A DNA stretch of 5,200 nt, from assembly GCA_964642165.1 (NCBI GenBank), contig CAZXOC010000419.1, forward strand, positions 1 through 5,200, read 5' to 3'. Each line of letters begins with the position of its first letter. Within the stretch, counting starts at the first letter, position 1. The notes beneath the pieces were generated by a model. It saw only the letters and a program-made list of their open reading frames with translations, was not told where the DNA came from and ran no database searches. The translations under genes were made by a program, and so were the position numbers. Source of the DNA: CAYRVX01 sp964642165 (GTDB lineage: Bacteria > Planctomycetota > Phycisphaerae > SM23-33). Positions 1 through 5,200 of the stretch are shown piece by piece.

Positions 1-989
1 GCCGACCCGGCCGAGACGACCTGGCCGTCCCACGCGTGGACGGCGAACGCCTCGAAGACGCCGGCCCCGTCGCCCGGGCCGCGCCACGTCCAGCTCTCGC
101 CCGGCGAGAGGAGCGTCTGGCCCGTCGTGACGGCCTGGCCGGCCTTCGTCAGGGCGCCGGCGCCGAGGGAGGCGAGACGGAAGTGGACGGTGTCGCCGTC
201 GGGGTCGGTTCCGTCGGCGGCCGCCGCCAGGGCGGCATGGGTGACGAGGAAGTCCGCGTCCTCCTGCGCGCCGGGGAGCGTCTCCACGGCCGACAGCTCC
301 GGCGGGCGGTTCTCCGGCCCGACCTGGACCGGTACGCCCACCGGGGGCGAGGAGTTCGCCTGGCCGTCCCAGGCGACGATGCGGAAGGCCTCGACCTCGC
401 CGCTGACGCCGGCGGGGGGCAGCCAGGTGAGGGCCTCGCCGGCCCCGAGGACGGTCGTGCCGGTCGTGACGGGCGCACCCGCCTTCGTCAGCGTGCCCGG
501 GCCGAGTGACTCGATGCGGAAGCCGATCGGGTCGCCCTCGACGTCGGCGGCGTCGGCGGCCTCGGCCAGGGCGGCGTGCGAGATCACGAACGGCTCGCCC
601 TGCAGCGCGCCGGTGAGCGGCTCGACGGCGGACAGCGTCGGCGCGTCGTTGACGGCGGACACCTCGACGAGCACCGCGGCGGTCAGGGCGCTGGCTGCTC
701 CCCCGTCCCACGCCGCCACGCGGAAGGCCTCGATCGTGCCCGCGGCGTCGGCGGGGGGGCGCCAGGCGAGGTCCTCGCCGGCCCCCAGGAGCGTGTGCCC
801 GGCGGCGGCCGGCTCGGCGCCCTTCGTCAGCGTCCCCGCGCCGAGGGCCTCGACGCGGAAGCTGACGGGCTGGCCGTTGGGGTCGCCGGCGTCGCTGGCG
901 GCCAGCAGCGCCGCGTAGTCGATCACGAAGAGCTGGTCCTCCGTCGCCCCGGGCAGGGGCTGGACGGACGTCAGCGTCGGCGGGCGGTT
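1..989 (-). repeat. Three tandem 339-bp (113-residue) protein-coding repeats, the third incomplete
   Basis: The units on the minus strand are roughly 989-651, 650-312 and 311-1, the last cut by the window edge. The period is exact: the segments PTLTSV, PTLSAV and PELSAV start at residues 276, 389 and 502. At the DNA level, the plus-strand word TTCGTCAG recurs at 145, 484 and 823, each 339 bp apart. Each unit runs from N-x-x-P through a hydrophobic FxIxxAAL segment, D-x-x-GD/GQ, SxGAGTLTK-like and TLLGAGE-like segments to an EAF-R/A-V-AWDG end. This pattern fits the cadherin-like/Ig-like repeats of bacterial surface proteins. Units have diverged in sequence but not in length, so they are a stable domain array rather than a very recent duplication. 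More copies probably lie to the left of the window. Confidence 0.88.
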
Positions 990-1805
990 GATGAACGGCG
1001 GGGCGAGACCGAAGTCCCTGCCCGTCACCGCCTGACCCGCCGAGACCGCCGCCGCGCGCCGCCCCGTCGCGAGGTACGACAGCTCCAGCGTGATCTGCTC
1101 GGCCCCGGTCAGGTTGCTCACGTCGGCCGTCGGGTAGACGCGAATGGAGATCACGCCGTCCTCGGCCCAGCCGGCGAGCTGCGACTGCGGAAGGGTCAGG
1201 ACGGCCTGGACCGCCTGGTACTGCTGCCCGTCGGCCACGAAGATGTCCGCCAGCAGGACCCCCTCCACCTCCACGCGGAGGAACTCGGAGGACTGGTCGA
1301 GGTCGCCCTGGGCGGTGATCGTCAGCGTCGCGTCGCTGTCGGGGGCGGAGGCGTCGGGGAAGTCGAACGCCAGGATGTTCGGCGAGTGGAGGCTGTCCAC
1401 CTCGCCGAGCTCGGCCGTGTAGCTCGCCGGGGGGCTCGTCTGCGACCACTCCGCCGGCACGACGGGCTGCACCTCGTAGCTGCCGGGTGGCACGTCCGCG
1501 AAGCGGTACCGCCCCTGCTCGGTGGCGGGGTCGATCCATTCATCGCCGTCGAGGTCGGTGCTTTGGCTGGTCGCCGAGGCGACGAGCTGCCCGCCGGCGG
1601 CGTCGAAGAGCTGGACGGTGATGCCGTCGATGCCCGTTTCCCACTCGCTGCGGAGGCCGTCGCCGTCGTCGTCGCACCAGACCGTGCCGCTGATCTCGCC
1701 GCCGTCGAGCAGGAGCCGCGGCTCGAGCGGTTCGGCGGCCGGGGCGAGGGGCGAGCGCCTTCGTGTGCGTCGCGCCGCGTGAGCTTCCTTGCCGGTTCGC
1801 GTCAT
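1..1805 (-). CDS. LEPR-XLL surface/exported protein with SdrD-B-like domain and 113-residue cadherin/Ig-like repeats (C-terminus beyond the window)
   Basis: The minus-strand frame stays open from an ATG at 1805 to the window edge, giving 601 codons without a stop. The start is supported by a strong purine-rich ribosome binding site just upstream. Residues 11-17 are Arg-rich and residues 25-34 read EPLEPRLLLD, the planctomycete LEPR-XLL motif found at the N-terminus of large exported proteins. Residues 37-118 resemble an SdrD-B/prealbumin-like beta domain: VWCDDDGDG at 42-50 is a calcium-loop-like stretch, and GRYRFADVPPGSYEV closes the domain. Residues 145-247 form an unnamed beta-rich domain. 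From residue 273 come three repeats spaced exactly 113 residues apart, with shared signatures such as GTLTK, LGAGE and AWDG. Family knowledge points to a role outside the cell (adhesion, matrix or surface layer), but no enzyme motif is visible and the function is unknown. No classical hydrophobic signal peptide is seen, which is usual for LEPR-XLL proteins. It is divergent from tyrA and shares its upstream region. Confidence 0.88.
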   Translation of the reverse strand, partial: MTRTGKEAHAARRTRRRSPLAPAAEPLEPRLLLDGGEISGTVWCDDDGDGLRSEWETGIDGITVQLFDAAGGQLVASATSQSTDLDGDEWIDPATEQGRYRFADVPPGSYEVQPVVPAEWSQTSPPASYTAELGEVDSLHSPNILAFDFPDASAPDSDATLTITAQGDLDQSSEFLRVEVEGVLLADIFVADGQQYQAVQAVLTLPQSQLAGWAEDGVISIRVYPTADVSNLTGAEQITLELSYLATGRRAAAVSAGQAVTGRDFGLAPPFINRPPTLTSVQPLPGATEDQLFVIDYAALLAASDAGDPNGQPVSFRVEALGAGTLTKGAEPAAAGHTLLGAGEDLAWRPPADAAGTIEAFRVAAWDGGAASALTAAVLVEVSAVNDAPTLSAVEPLTGALQGEPFVISHAALAEAADAADVEGDPIGFRIESLGPGTLTKAGAPVTTGTTVLGAGEALTWLPPAGVSGEVEAFRIVAWDGQANSSPPVGVPVQVGPENRPPELSAVETLPGAQEDADFLVTHAALAAAADGTDPDGDTVHFRLASLGAGALTKAGQAVTTGQTLLSPGESWTWRGPGDGAGVFEAFAVHAWDGQVVSAGS

Positions 1806-1808
1806 CGG

Positions 1809-1819
1809 CTCCTTCCTTT
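1809..1819 (-). promoter_or_regulatory. Ribosome binding site of the surface protein gene
   Basis: On the minus strand this reads AAAGGAAGGAG, followed by three bases (CCG) and the ATG at 1805. It is a strong match to the anti-Shine-Dalgarno sequence and the main reason for choosing this start. The spacing from GGAG is short, but the upstream GGA within the same purine run allows pairing at a more normal distance. Confidence 0.7.
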
Positions 1820-2004
1820 GCCCGCGCGCACGGGCGGAGCAGTCCTCGCCGGGCGCCCCCGCGAGCGCAGGGCAAGTCACCGGCCGCGGTGCAACGGCGG
1901 TGCCAGCCTGGCCCGCGTCGCGCGCGTCGCGCGCCCAAGCCCTGCCCGGGCAAGGAGAAAGTGTCGCACCGGGCCGGGGGCGTCCGGCCGGGCCGCGCGG
2001 AGCA

Positions 2005-2027
2005 GCGCGCGGATTCCATCCGCGGGC
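2005..2027. other. GC-rich hairpin in the divergent intergenic region
   Basis: GCGCGCGGAT (2005-2014) pairs with ATCCGCGGGC (2018-2027) around a three-base loop (TCC), giving a 10-bp stem with one mismatch. No T-run follows on either strand, so it is not a classical intrinsic terminator. It may be a leader structure, a protein-binding site, or chance in GC-rich DNA. Confidence 0.3.
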
Positions 2028-2065
2028 GCCAAGAAACCCGCCGCCGCACGGCGCGCCCGAGATGC

Positions 2066-2092
2066 TTGCCAACCGCGGCGGTTTGGCATACC
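2066..2092 (+). promoter_or_regulatory. Weak sigma70-like promoter candidate for the tyrA cluster
   Basis: TTGCCA (2066-2071) resembles a -35 box. CATACC (2087-2092) is a poor -10 match with a 15-base spacer, shorter than usual. It is the most AT-containing part of the upstream region. Transcription from it would begin only about 7-10 bases before the ATG, giving an almost leaderless mRNA. That would fit the absence of a Shine-Dalgarno sequence in front of tyrA. Confidence 0.22.
2067..2088. promoter_or_regulatory. Imperfect palindrome upstream of tyrA, possible operator
   Basis: TGCCAACCGC (2067-2076) and GCGGTTTGGCA (2078-2088) are reverse complements except for one extra base in the right arm, with a one-base centre. 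The element ends 19 bases before the tyrA ATG and overlaps the best promoter-like sequence, where a repressor site would be expected. The inverted repeat is directly visible; a regulatory role is inferred and no regulator family is implied. Confidence 0.35.
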
Positions 2093-2107
2093 TTCACCGC
2101 CGGTGCC

Positions 2108-2989
2108 ATGGCGACCGGAACGCCACAACACGTCACGATCGTCGGCGTGGGGCTGCTCGGCGGCTCGGCGGGGCTCGCGCTGAAGGCCCACGACCCCGAG
2201 ATCCGCGTCGCCGGCGTCGGGCGGCGCCAGGCGAGCCTGGACCGCGCCCTGGCGGTCGGCGCGATTGACACGGCCCACCTGGACGCGGCCGAGGCCGTCG
2301 ACCGGACCGACCTGGTCATCCTCGCCACGCCCGTCGGCGCCTTCCAGAGGCACCTGCGCCGCATCGCGCCGCACCTGCGCCGCGGGGCGATCGCCACCGA
2401 CGTGGGCTCGACGAAGGCCGCCGTCGTCCGCTCGGCCGGGCGGGCGCTGGGGCACGACCGCTTCGTCGGCAGCCACCCGATGGCCGGCAGCGAGCGCAAG
2501 GGCGTGGGCTTTGCGCGGGCGGACCTGTTCCTTGGGGCGACGTGCATCGTCACGCCGGCGGCGAAGACCCCCCCCGCCGTCACCGCCCGCGTCGAGCGGC
2601 TCTGGGCGTCGATGGGCATGCGGACGGTGCGGATGACGCCGCACGCCCACGACCGCGCCGTCGCCCGCGTCAGCCACCTGCCGCACGCCCTGGCCAGCCT
2701 GCTGATGAGGCTGCCTCGACTCGCCGAGCTGGACGTCTCGGCCACGGGCTTCCGCGACGCGACCCGCCTGGCCAGCGGCGACCCCGAAATGTGGCGCGAC
2801 ATCTTCCTGACCAACCGCCGGCAGGTCCTGGCGGCCATCGACGACTTCGACGAGGAGCTGATCGCCCTGCGCGACCTGGTGGAGCTGGGCGATGCCAGGG
2901 GCCTGGCGCGCTTCTTCGCCGCCGCCAAAAAGCGCCGCGACGCGACCGTCGCCCAGATCATCCACGACCGCCGCATCGCCGCGGAGTGA
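2108..2989 (+). CDS. tyrA: Prephenate/arogenate dehydrogenase (TyrA)
   Basis: This 293-residue cytoplasmic enzyme of tyrosine biosynthesis oxidatively decarboxylates prephenate to 4-hydroxyphenylpyruvate, or arogenate to tyrosine. The Rossmann glycine motif GVGLLGGS is at residues 13-20, TDVGSTK at 97-103, HPMAGSE at 123-129 and SHLPH with the family's catalytic-type His at 189-193. TGFRDATR at 213-220, containing a substrate-binding-type Arg, is followed by ASGDPEMWRDI. Length matches single-domain TyrA; no ACT or chorismate mutase domain is attached. After the second beta strand the cofactor loop reads GVGRRQ (36-41), with Arg where NAD-specific enzymes carry Asp. This suggests NADP use, as in cyanobacterial arogenate dehydrogenase. 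The ATG at 2108 puts the Rossmann motif at the usual position; the frame is open upstream, but that part is Arg-rich and not TyrA-like. No Shine-Dalgarno sequence precedes it. It is first in a probable operon, with the deaminase 40 bp downstream. Confidence 0.93.
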   Translation: MATGTPQHVTIVGVGLLGGSAGLALKAHDPEIRVAGVGRRQASLDRALAVGAIDTAHLDAAEAVDRTDLVILATPVGAFQRHLRRIAPHLRRGAIATDVGSTKAAVVRSAGRALGHDRFVGSHPMAGSERKGVGFARADLFLGATCIVTPAAKTPPAVTARVERLWASMGMRTVRMTPHAHDRAVARVSHLPHALASLLMRLPRLAELDVSATGFRDATRLASGDPEMWRDIFLTNRRQVLAAIDDFDEELIALRDLVELGDARGLARFFAAAKKRRDATVAQIIHDRRIAAE

Positions 2990-3016
2990 GGGGGGTCCCG
3001 GCCGCGGCGGCTAGAC

Positions 3017-3021
3017 GGAGG
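3017..3021 (+). promoter_or_regulatory. Ribosome binding site of the dCMP deaminase gene
   Basis: GGAGG lies eight bases before the ATG at 3030. This near-ideal placement fixes the start of the deaminase gene within the short gap after tyrA. Confidence 0.75.
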
Positions 3022-3029
3022 CATCCGGC

Positions 3030-3566
3030 ATGGACGGCCAAGACAGCAGCGGCGCCGCCGGCGATGCGACGGGCGGCCCGGCGCCCAAGCACGTCCGCCC
3101 GTCGTGGGACGACTACTTCATGGAGGTGGCGGACGCCATCGCCAAGCGGGCGACGTGCGACCGCGGGCGCAGCGGGTGCGTCATCGCGCGGGACCGCCAG
3201 ATCCTCGTGACCGGATACGTCGGCTCGCCGCCGGGCTTCGCCCACTGCGACGACGTGGGGCACCAGCTCAAGAAGGTCGTCCACGAGGACGGCCGCGTCA
3301 CCCGGCACTGCGTCCGCACCATCCACGCCGAGCAGAACGCCATCTGCCAGGCGGCGAGGCTCGGCGTCGCCATCGACGGCGCGACGCTCTACTGCCGGAT
3401 GACGCCGTGCCGCGCCTGCGCGATGCTGATCATCAGTTGCGGCATCCGGTGCGTGGTCTGCGAGCGGAAGTACCACGCCGCCGGCGAGAGCGAAGGGCTC
3501 TTCCAGCAGGCGGGCATCGAGCTGGTCTACAAGCACGACGAGATCGAGCCCTACGAGAACCAGTAG
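3030..3566 (+). CDS. dCMP deaminase (deoxycytidylate deaminase, ComEB-type)
   Basis: This 178-residue cytoplasmic zinc enzyme converts dCMP to dUMP, the precursor for thymidylate synthesis. RPSWDDYFM at residues 23-31 is the typical family opening. The catalytic zinc motif is HAEQNA (99-104), with H99 as ligand and E101 as proton shuttle, and TPCRAC (125-130) supplies C127 and C130. GYVGSPPG (62-69) matches the GYxGxP loop linked to nucleotide binding and allostery in the family. Further Cys/His residues at C43, C50, C73, H93 and C94 could form a second, structural metal site, as in other dCMP deaminases. The first 20 residues are Gly/Ala-rich and probably disordered. Length is normal for bacterial members, and the ATG has a good ribosome binding site. 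It lies 40 bp after tyrA and its stop abuts the next start, so it is probably the middle gene of an operon. A riboflavin-type or cytidine deaminase is less likely, given the N-terminal motif and the HAEQNA context. Confidence 0.93.
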   Translation: MDGQDSSGAAGDATGGPAPKHVRPSWDDYFMEVADAIAKRATCDRGRSGCVIARDRQILVTGYVGSPPGFAHCDDVGHQLKKVVHEDGRVTRHCVRTIHAEQNAICQAARLGVAIDGATLYCRMTPCRACAMLIISCGIRCVVCERKYHAAGESEGLFQQAGIELVYKHDEIEPYENQ

Positions 3567-5200
3567 ATGCCCCTCCCGACCGGTCCCCAGGACGAACGCT
3601 CGTGGACGCTGCCGGTTGTCTCGCGCCTGCCGGCCGACCCGCGCGCACGCCTGCGCGCGGCGGTGCTCCGCGCGGCGGTGGGCCTCGCCGTCGCGGCGGC
3701 CGTCGTCGTGCCCGTCGTCCAGTTTCAGTGGGCTACGGCGCGGGCGTTGCGGAAGGCGGAGGCGTTCGACCGGGCGCACCCGAACTGGACGCCGGCCGTC
3801 GGCCAGGCCGACGGGCCCAGGCGCCCCGCCGGCGACAGGGGCGCGATCGGACGTTGGCGGAAGGCCGTCCGCCAGTTCTGGGCGGGCTACAACATCTACG
3901 AGCTCCTGCCCCGCCGCCGGGAGCCCCCGCGCCGCCCGACGCCGCCGGCGACGGCGACGAGCCCGCGCCGCGACGACCCCGCCCGCTTCGGGCGCGTCTA
4001 CATGCACCCCAACACCCCCTTCACCGTCCTGCTGCTGACGCCCTTCGCCTGGCTGGCCCCCCCGGCGATGGCCCTCGCGTTCAACGTGCTCAAGGTCCTC
4101 GTGCTCGCCGCCGCCGCGCTCATGTCGGCGCGCCTGGCGTGCCACGGGCGGCGGCGAATCGCCGACTGGGTCCTGCTGCTGGCCCTGGCGTGGACCATCC
4201 TGCCCATCGTCGGCGACATCCAGCACGGCAACACCAACGTCTTCGCGCTCGGGGCCGTCGTGCTGCACCTCTGGCTGTACCGCCGCGGCCGCGACACGCT
4301 CGCCGGCGCGCCCCTCGCCGTCGCGATCTGCCTGAAGATGACGCCCGCCCTGTTCCTGCTGTACTGGCTGTACCAGCGGAACTGGCGCCTGCTGGCGGGC
4401 GCGGCGGGCTGGCTGGGGCTGTTCGGCGTGGCGATTCCGGCGGCCGCCGTGGGCCCCGCGCGCTACGCCGAGCTGACGGGCACGTGGTACCGCCACATGA
4501 TCCGCCCCGGGCTGGTCGGCGGCTCGTGGTATCCCGTGCACCTCAACCAGTCGCTCTCCGGCGTGGTCAGCCGCTACTTCCAGGACGGCAGGAACGGCGA
4601 CATCTACTGGGGTCCCGACGACCACCCGCACTACGACGAGTTCGCCGAGAGGATGGCCCGCAAGCCCGACGCGCCGAAGGACCGGTGGATCACACTCGTG
4701 CCGCGGGGCGAGCGGGCGGCGCGCTGGCTGCTGCGCGCGGGGCAGGTCGCCGTCGTCGCGCTGATGGCGTGGGCGATCGGCTGGCGGCGGCTGCCGCGCG
4801 ACGACGGGCGACGCGCCCTGCACTACGCGCTCGTCCTGCTGGGCATGATGCTGCTGAACCAGCGAACGTGGAACCACCACGCCGCCGTCCTGCTGCCGGC
4901 GGGCGTCGCCGTCTGGCAGGCCGTCGCCTTCGGACGCCTCTCCCGGCGCCGACGGGCCTGGGCGCTCGCCCTCGTGCTCGCCGCCGGGCCGTGCATCTGG
5001 CTGCTGCGCGGCGAGCTGTTCGCCGGCATCGCACGCCTGCTCGGCCACGACGACCTCGCCGCCGAACGCTGCGCCAACGTCGGCAAGGCCTGCGGCCCGA
5101 CGTTCCTGTACTTCGCCCTCCTCTTCGCCGCCGCCGTCCTGCTCGCCGCCGCCCTCCGCCGCGCGGCCGACCCCTACGCCCCCGAGCGCCAGAAGCTCCG
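3567..5200 (+). CDS. DUF2029/GT87-type polytopic membrane glycosyltransferase (C-terminus beyond the window)
   Basis: The frame is open for 544 codons to the window edge, starting at an ATG directly after the deaminase stop (TAGATG). No strong ribosome binding site is seen, so translation is probably coupled to the deaminase. About twelve hydrophobic segments are visible, for example near residues 36-53, 151-190, 200-216, 223-238, 246-295, 390-406, 417-456, 464-482 and 511-530. Family-like signatures are GYNIYE (107-112), YMHPNTPF (145-152), QHGNTN (219-224) followed by ALGAVVLHLWLYRRGR, LKMTPALFLLYWL (256-268), and LNQSLSGVVSRYF (326-338). These match the DUF2029 (GT87) pattern of GT-C enzymes that move sugars from polyprenyl-phosphate donors to envelope lipids or glycans outside the cytoplasmic membrane. 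The donor and acceptor cannot be told. The first loop carries an Arg/Pro-rich stretch (about 113-144), and the usual acidic residue near its start is not obvious. The family assignment is good; the exact activity is inferred. Confidence 0.8.
   Translation, partial: MPLPTGPQDERSWTLPVVSRLPADPRARLRAAVLRAAVGLAVAAAVVVPVVQFQWATARALRKAEAFDRAHPNWTPAVGQADGPRRPAGDRGAIGRWRKAVRQFWAGYNIYELLPRRREPPRRPTPPATATSPRRDDPARFGRVYMHPNTPFTVLLLTPFAWLAPPAMALAFNVLKVLVLAAAALMSARLACHGRRRIADWVLLLALAWTILPIVGDIQHGNTNVFALGAVVLHLWLYRRGRDTLAGAPLAVAICLKMTPALFLLYWLYQRNWRLLAGAAGWLGLFGVAIPAAAVGPARYAELTGTWYRHMIRPGLVGGSWYPVHLNQSLSGVVSRYFQDGRNGDIYWGPDDHPHYDEFAERMARKPDAPKDRWITLVPRGERAARWLLRAGQVAVVALMAWAIGWRRLPRDDGRRALHYALVLLGMMLLNQRTWNHHAAVLLPAGVAVWQAVAFGRLSRRRRAWALALVLAAGPCIWLLRGELFAGIARLLGHDDLAAERCANVGKACGPTFLYFALLFAAAVLLAAALRRAADPYAPERQKL

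Larger units (their letters stand above)
1806..2107. other. Divergent intergenic region between the surface protein gene and tyrA
   Basis: This stretch of about 300 bases separates two genes pointing away from each other, so it should contain a promoter for each. It is very GC-rich. Apart from the minus-strand ribosome binding site next to 1805, it holds a GC-rich hairpin (2005-2027), an imperfect palindrome overlapping a weak promoter-like sequence (2066-2092), a short palindrome (1943-1952) and a tandem 9-bp duplication (1914-1931). I find no convincing promoter for the minus-strand gene, no RNA gene and no separate small gene. Plus-strand frames crossing it are Arg/Pro/Ala-rich and look non-coding. 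Confidence 0.7.

Noticed and set aside
1914..1931. Tandem duplication of CGCGTCGCG
   Set aside because: Two short copies of a low-complexity GC word; there is no third copy and nothing linking it to replication or regulation.
1943..1952. Perfect palindrome TGCCCGGGCA
   Set aside because: It is only 10 bp and almost all G/C, so it is expected by chance here. No second copy or promoter context was seen.
1763..2107. N-terminal extension of tyrA from an ATG at 1763
   Set aside because: It would overlap the start of the minus-strand surface protein gene and add 115 Arg/Pro-rich residues before the Rossmann motif, which normally sits at the very N-terminus.
576..2183. Plus-strand open frame of 535 codons
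   Set aside because: It is antisense to the LEPR-XLL surface protein gene and continues through the intergenic region into another frame of tyrA. It has no recognisable motif and a biased Arg/Gly composition.
1540..3024. Minus-strand open frames of 494 codons and (1877-2965) 362 codons opposite tyrA
   Set aside because: Both are antisense to a TyrA with all its family motifs. Their translations are low complexity, and their overlap with each other and with the surface gene is implausible.
2990..3029. Possible terminator between tyrA and the deaminase gene
   Set aside because: The gap is G/C-rich, but I see no stable stem followed by a T-run, and a good ribosome binding site for the next gene occupies its end.
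2958..5048. Minus-strand open frame of 696 codons
   Set aside because: It lies opposite three well-supported plus-strand genes with clear motifs. Its translation is Ala/Arg/Gly/Val/Asp-rich without domain signatures, as expected for an antisense shadow in high-GC DNA.

Overview
The window is very GC-rich (codon third positions are mostly G or C) and carries four protein genes, two of them cut by the window edges. I place it in a planctomycete-type bacterium (Planctomycetota). The best marker is the leftmost gene, whose N-terminus has a basic stretch followed by EPLEPRLLLD. This matches the LEPR-XLL motif typical of large planctomycete exported or surface proteins. The species cannot be named from this sequence.

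Layout: positions 1-1805 (minus strand, running off the left edge) encode the first 601 residues of a modular surface protein. It has the LEPR-XLL N-terminus, an SdrD-B/prealbumin-like beta domain with Asp-rich loops, an unnamed beta-rich domain, and then cadherin/Ig-like repeats with an exact 113-residue (339 bp) period. Positions 1806-2107 are a divergent intergenic region of about 300 bases that must hold the promoters for both directions. It contains an imperfect palindrome close to the tyrA start. Positions 2108-5200 (plus strand) are a compact three-gene cluster: prephenate/arogenate dehydrogenase (tyrA), a dCMP deaminase 40 bp downstream, and a polytopic membrane protein of the DUF2029/GT87 glycosyltransferase type. 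The last gene's ATG directly follows the deaminase stop codon, and the gene runs off the right edge.

The plus-strand genes look like one transcription unit, but their roles differ: tyrosine biosynthesis, dUMP/dTTP supply, and probable lipid-linked sugar transfer. I see shared transcription rather than a shared pathway. There is no sign of a CRISPR array, transposon, prophage, tRNA, rRNA or defence system, and no convincing terminator. Most long open frames on the opposite strands are artefacts of high GC. This looks like ordinary planctomycete chromosome. The points most worth a second look are the exact repeat period in the surface protein, the palindrome in front of tyrA, the NADP-type cofactor loop of TyrA, and the divergent N-terminal loop of the GT87 protein.
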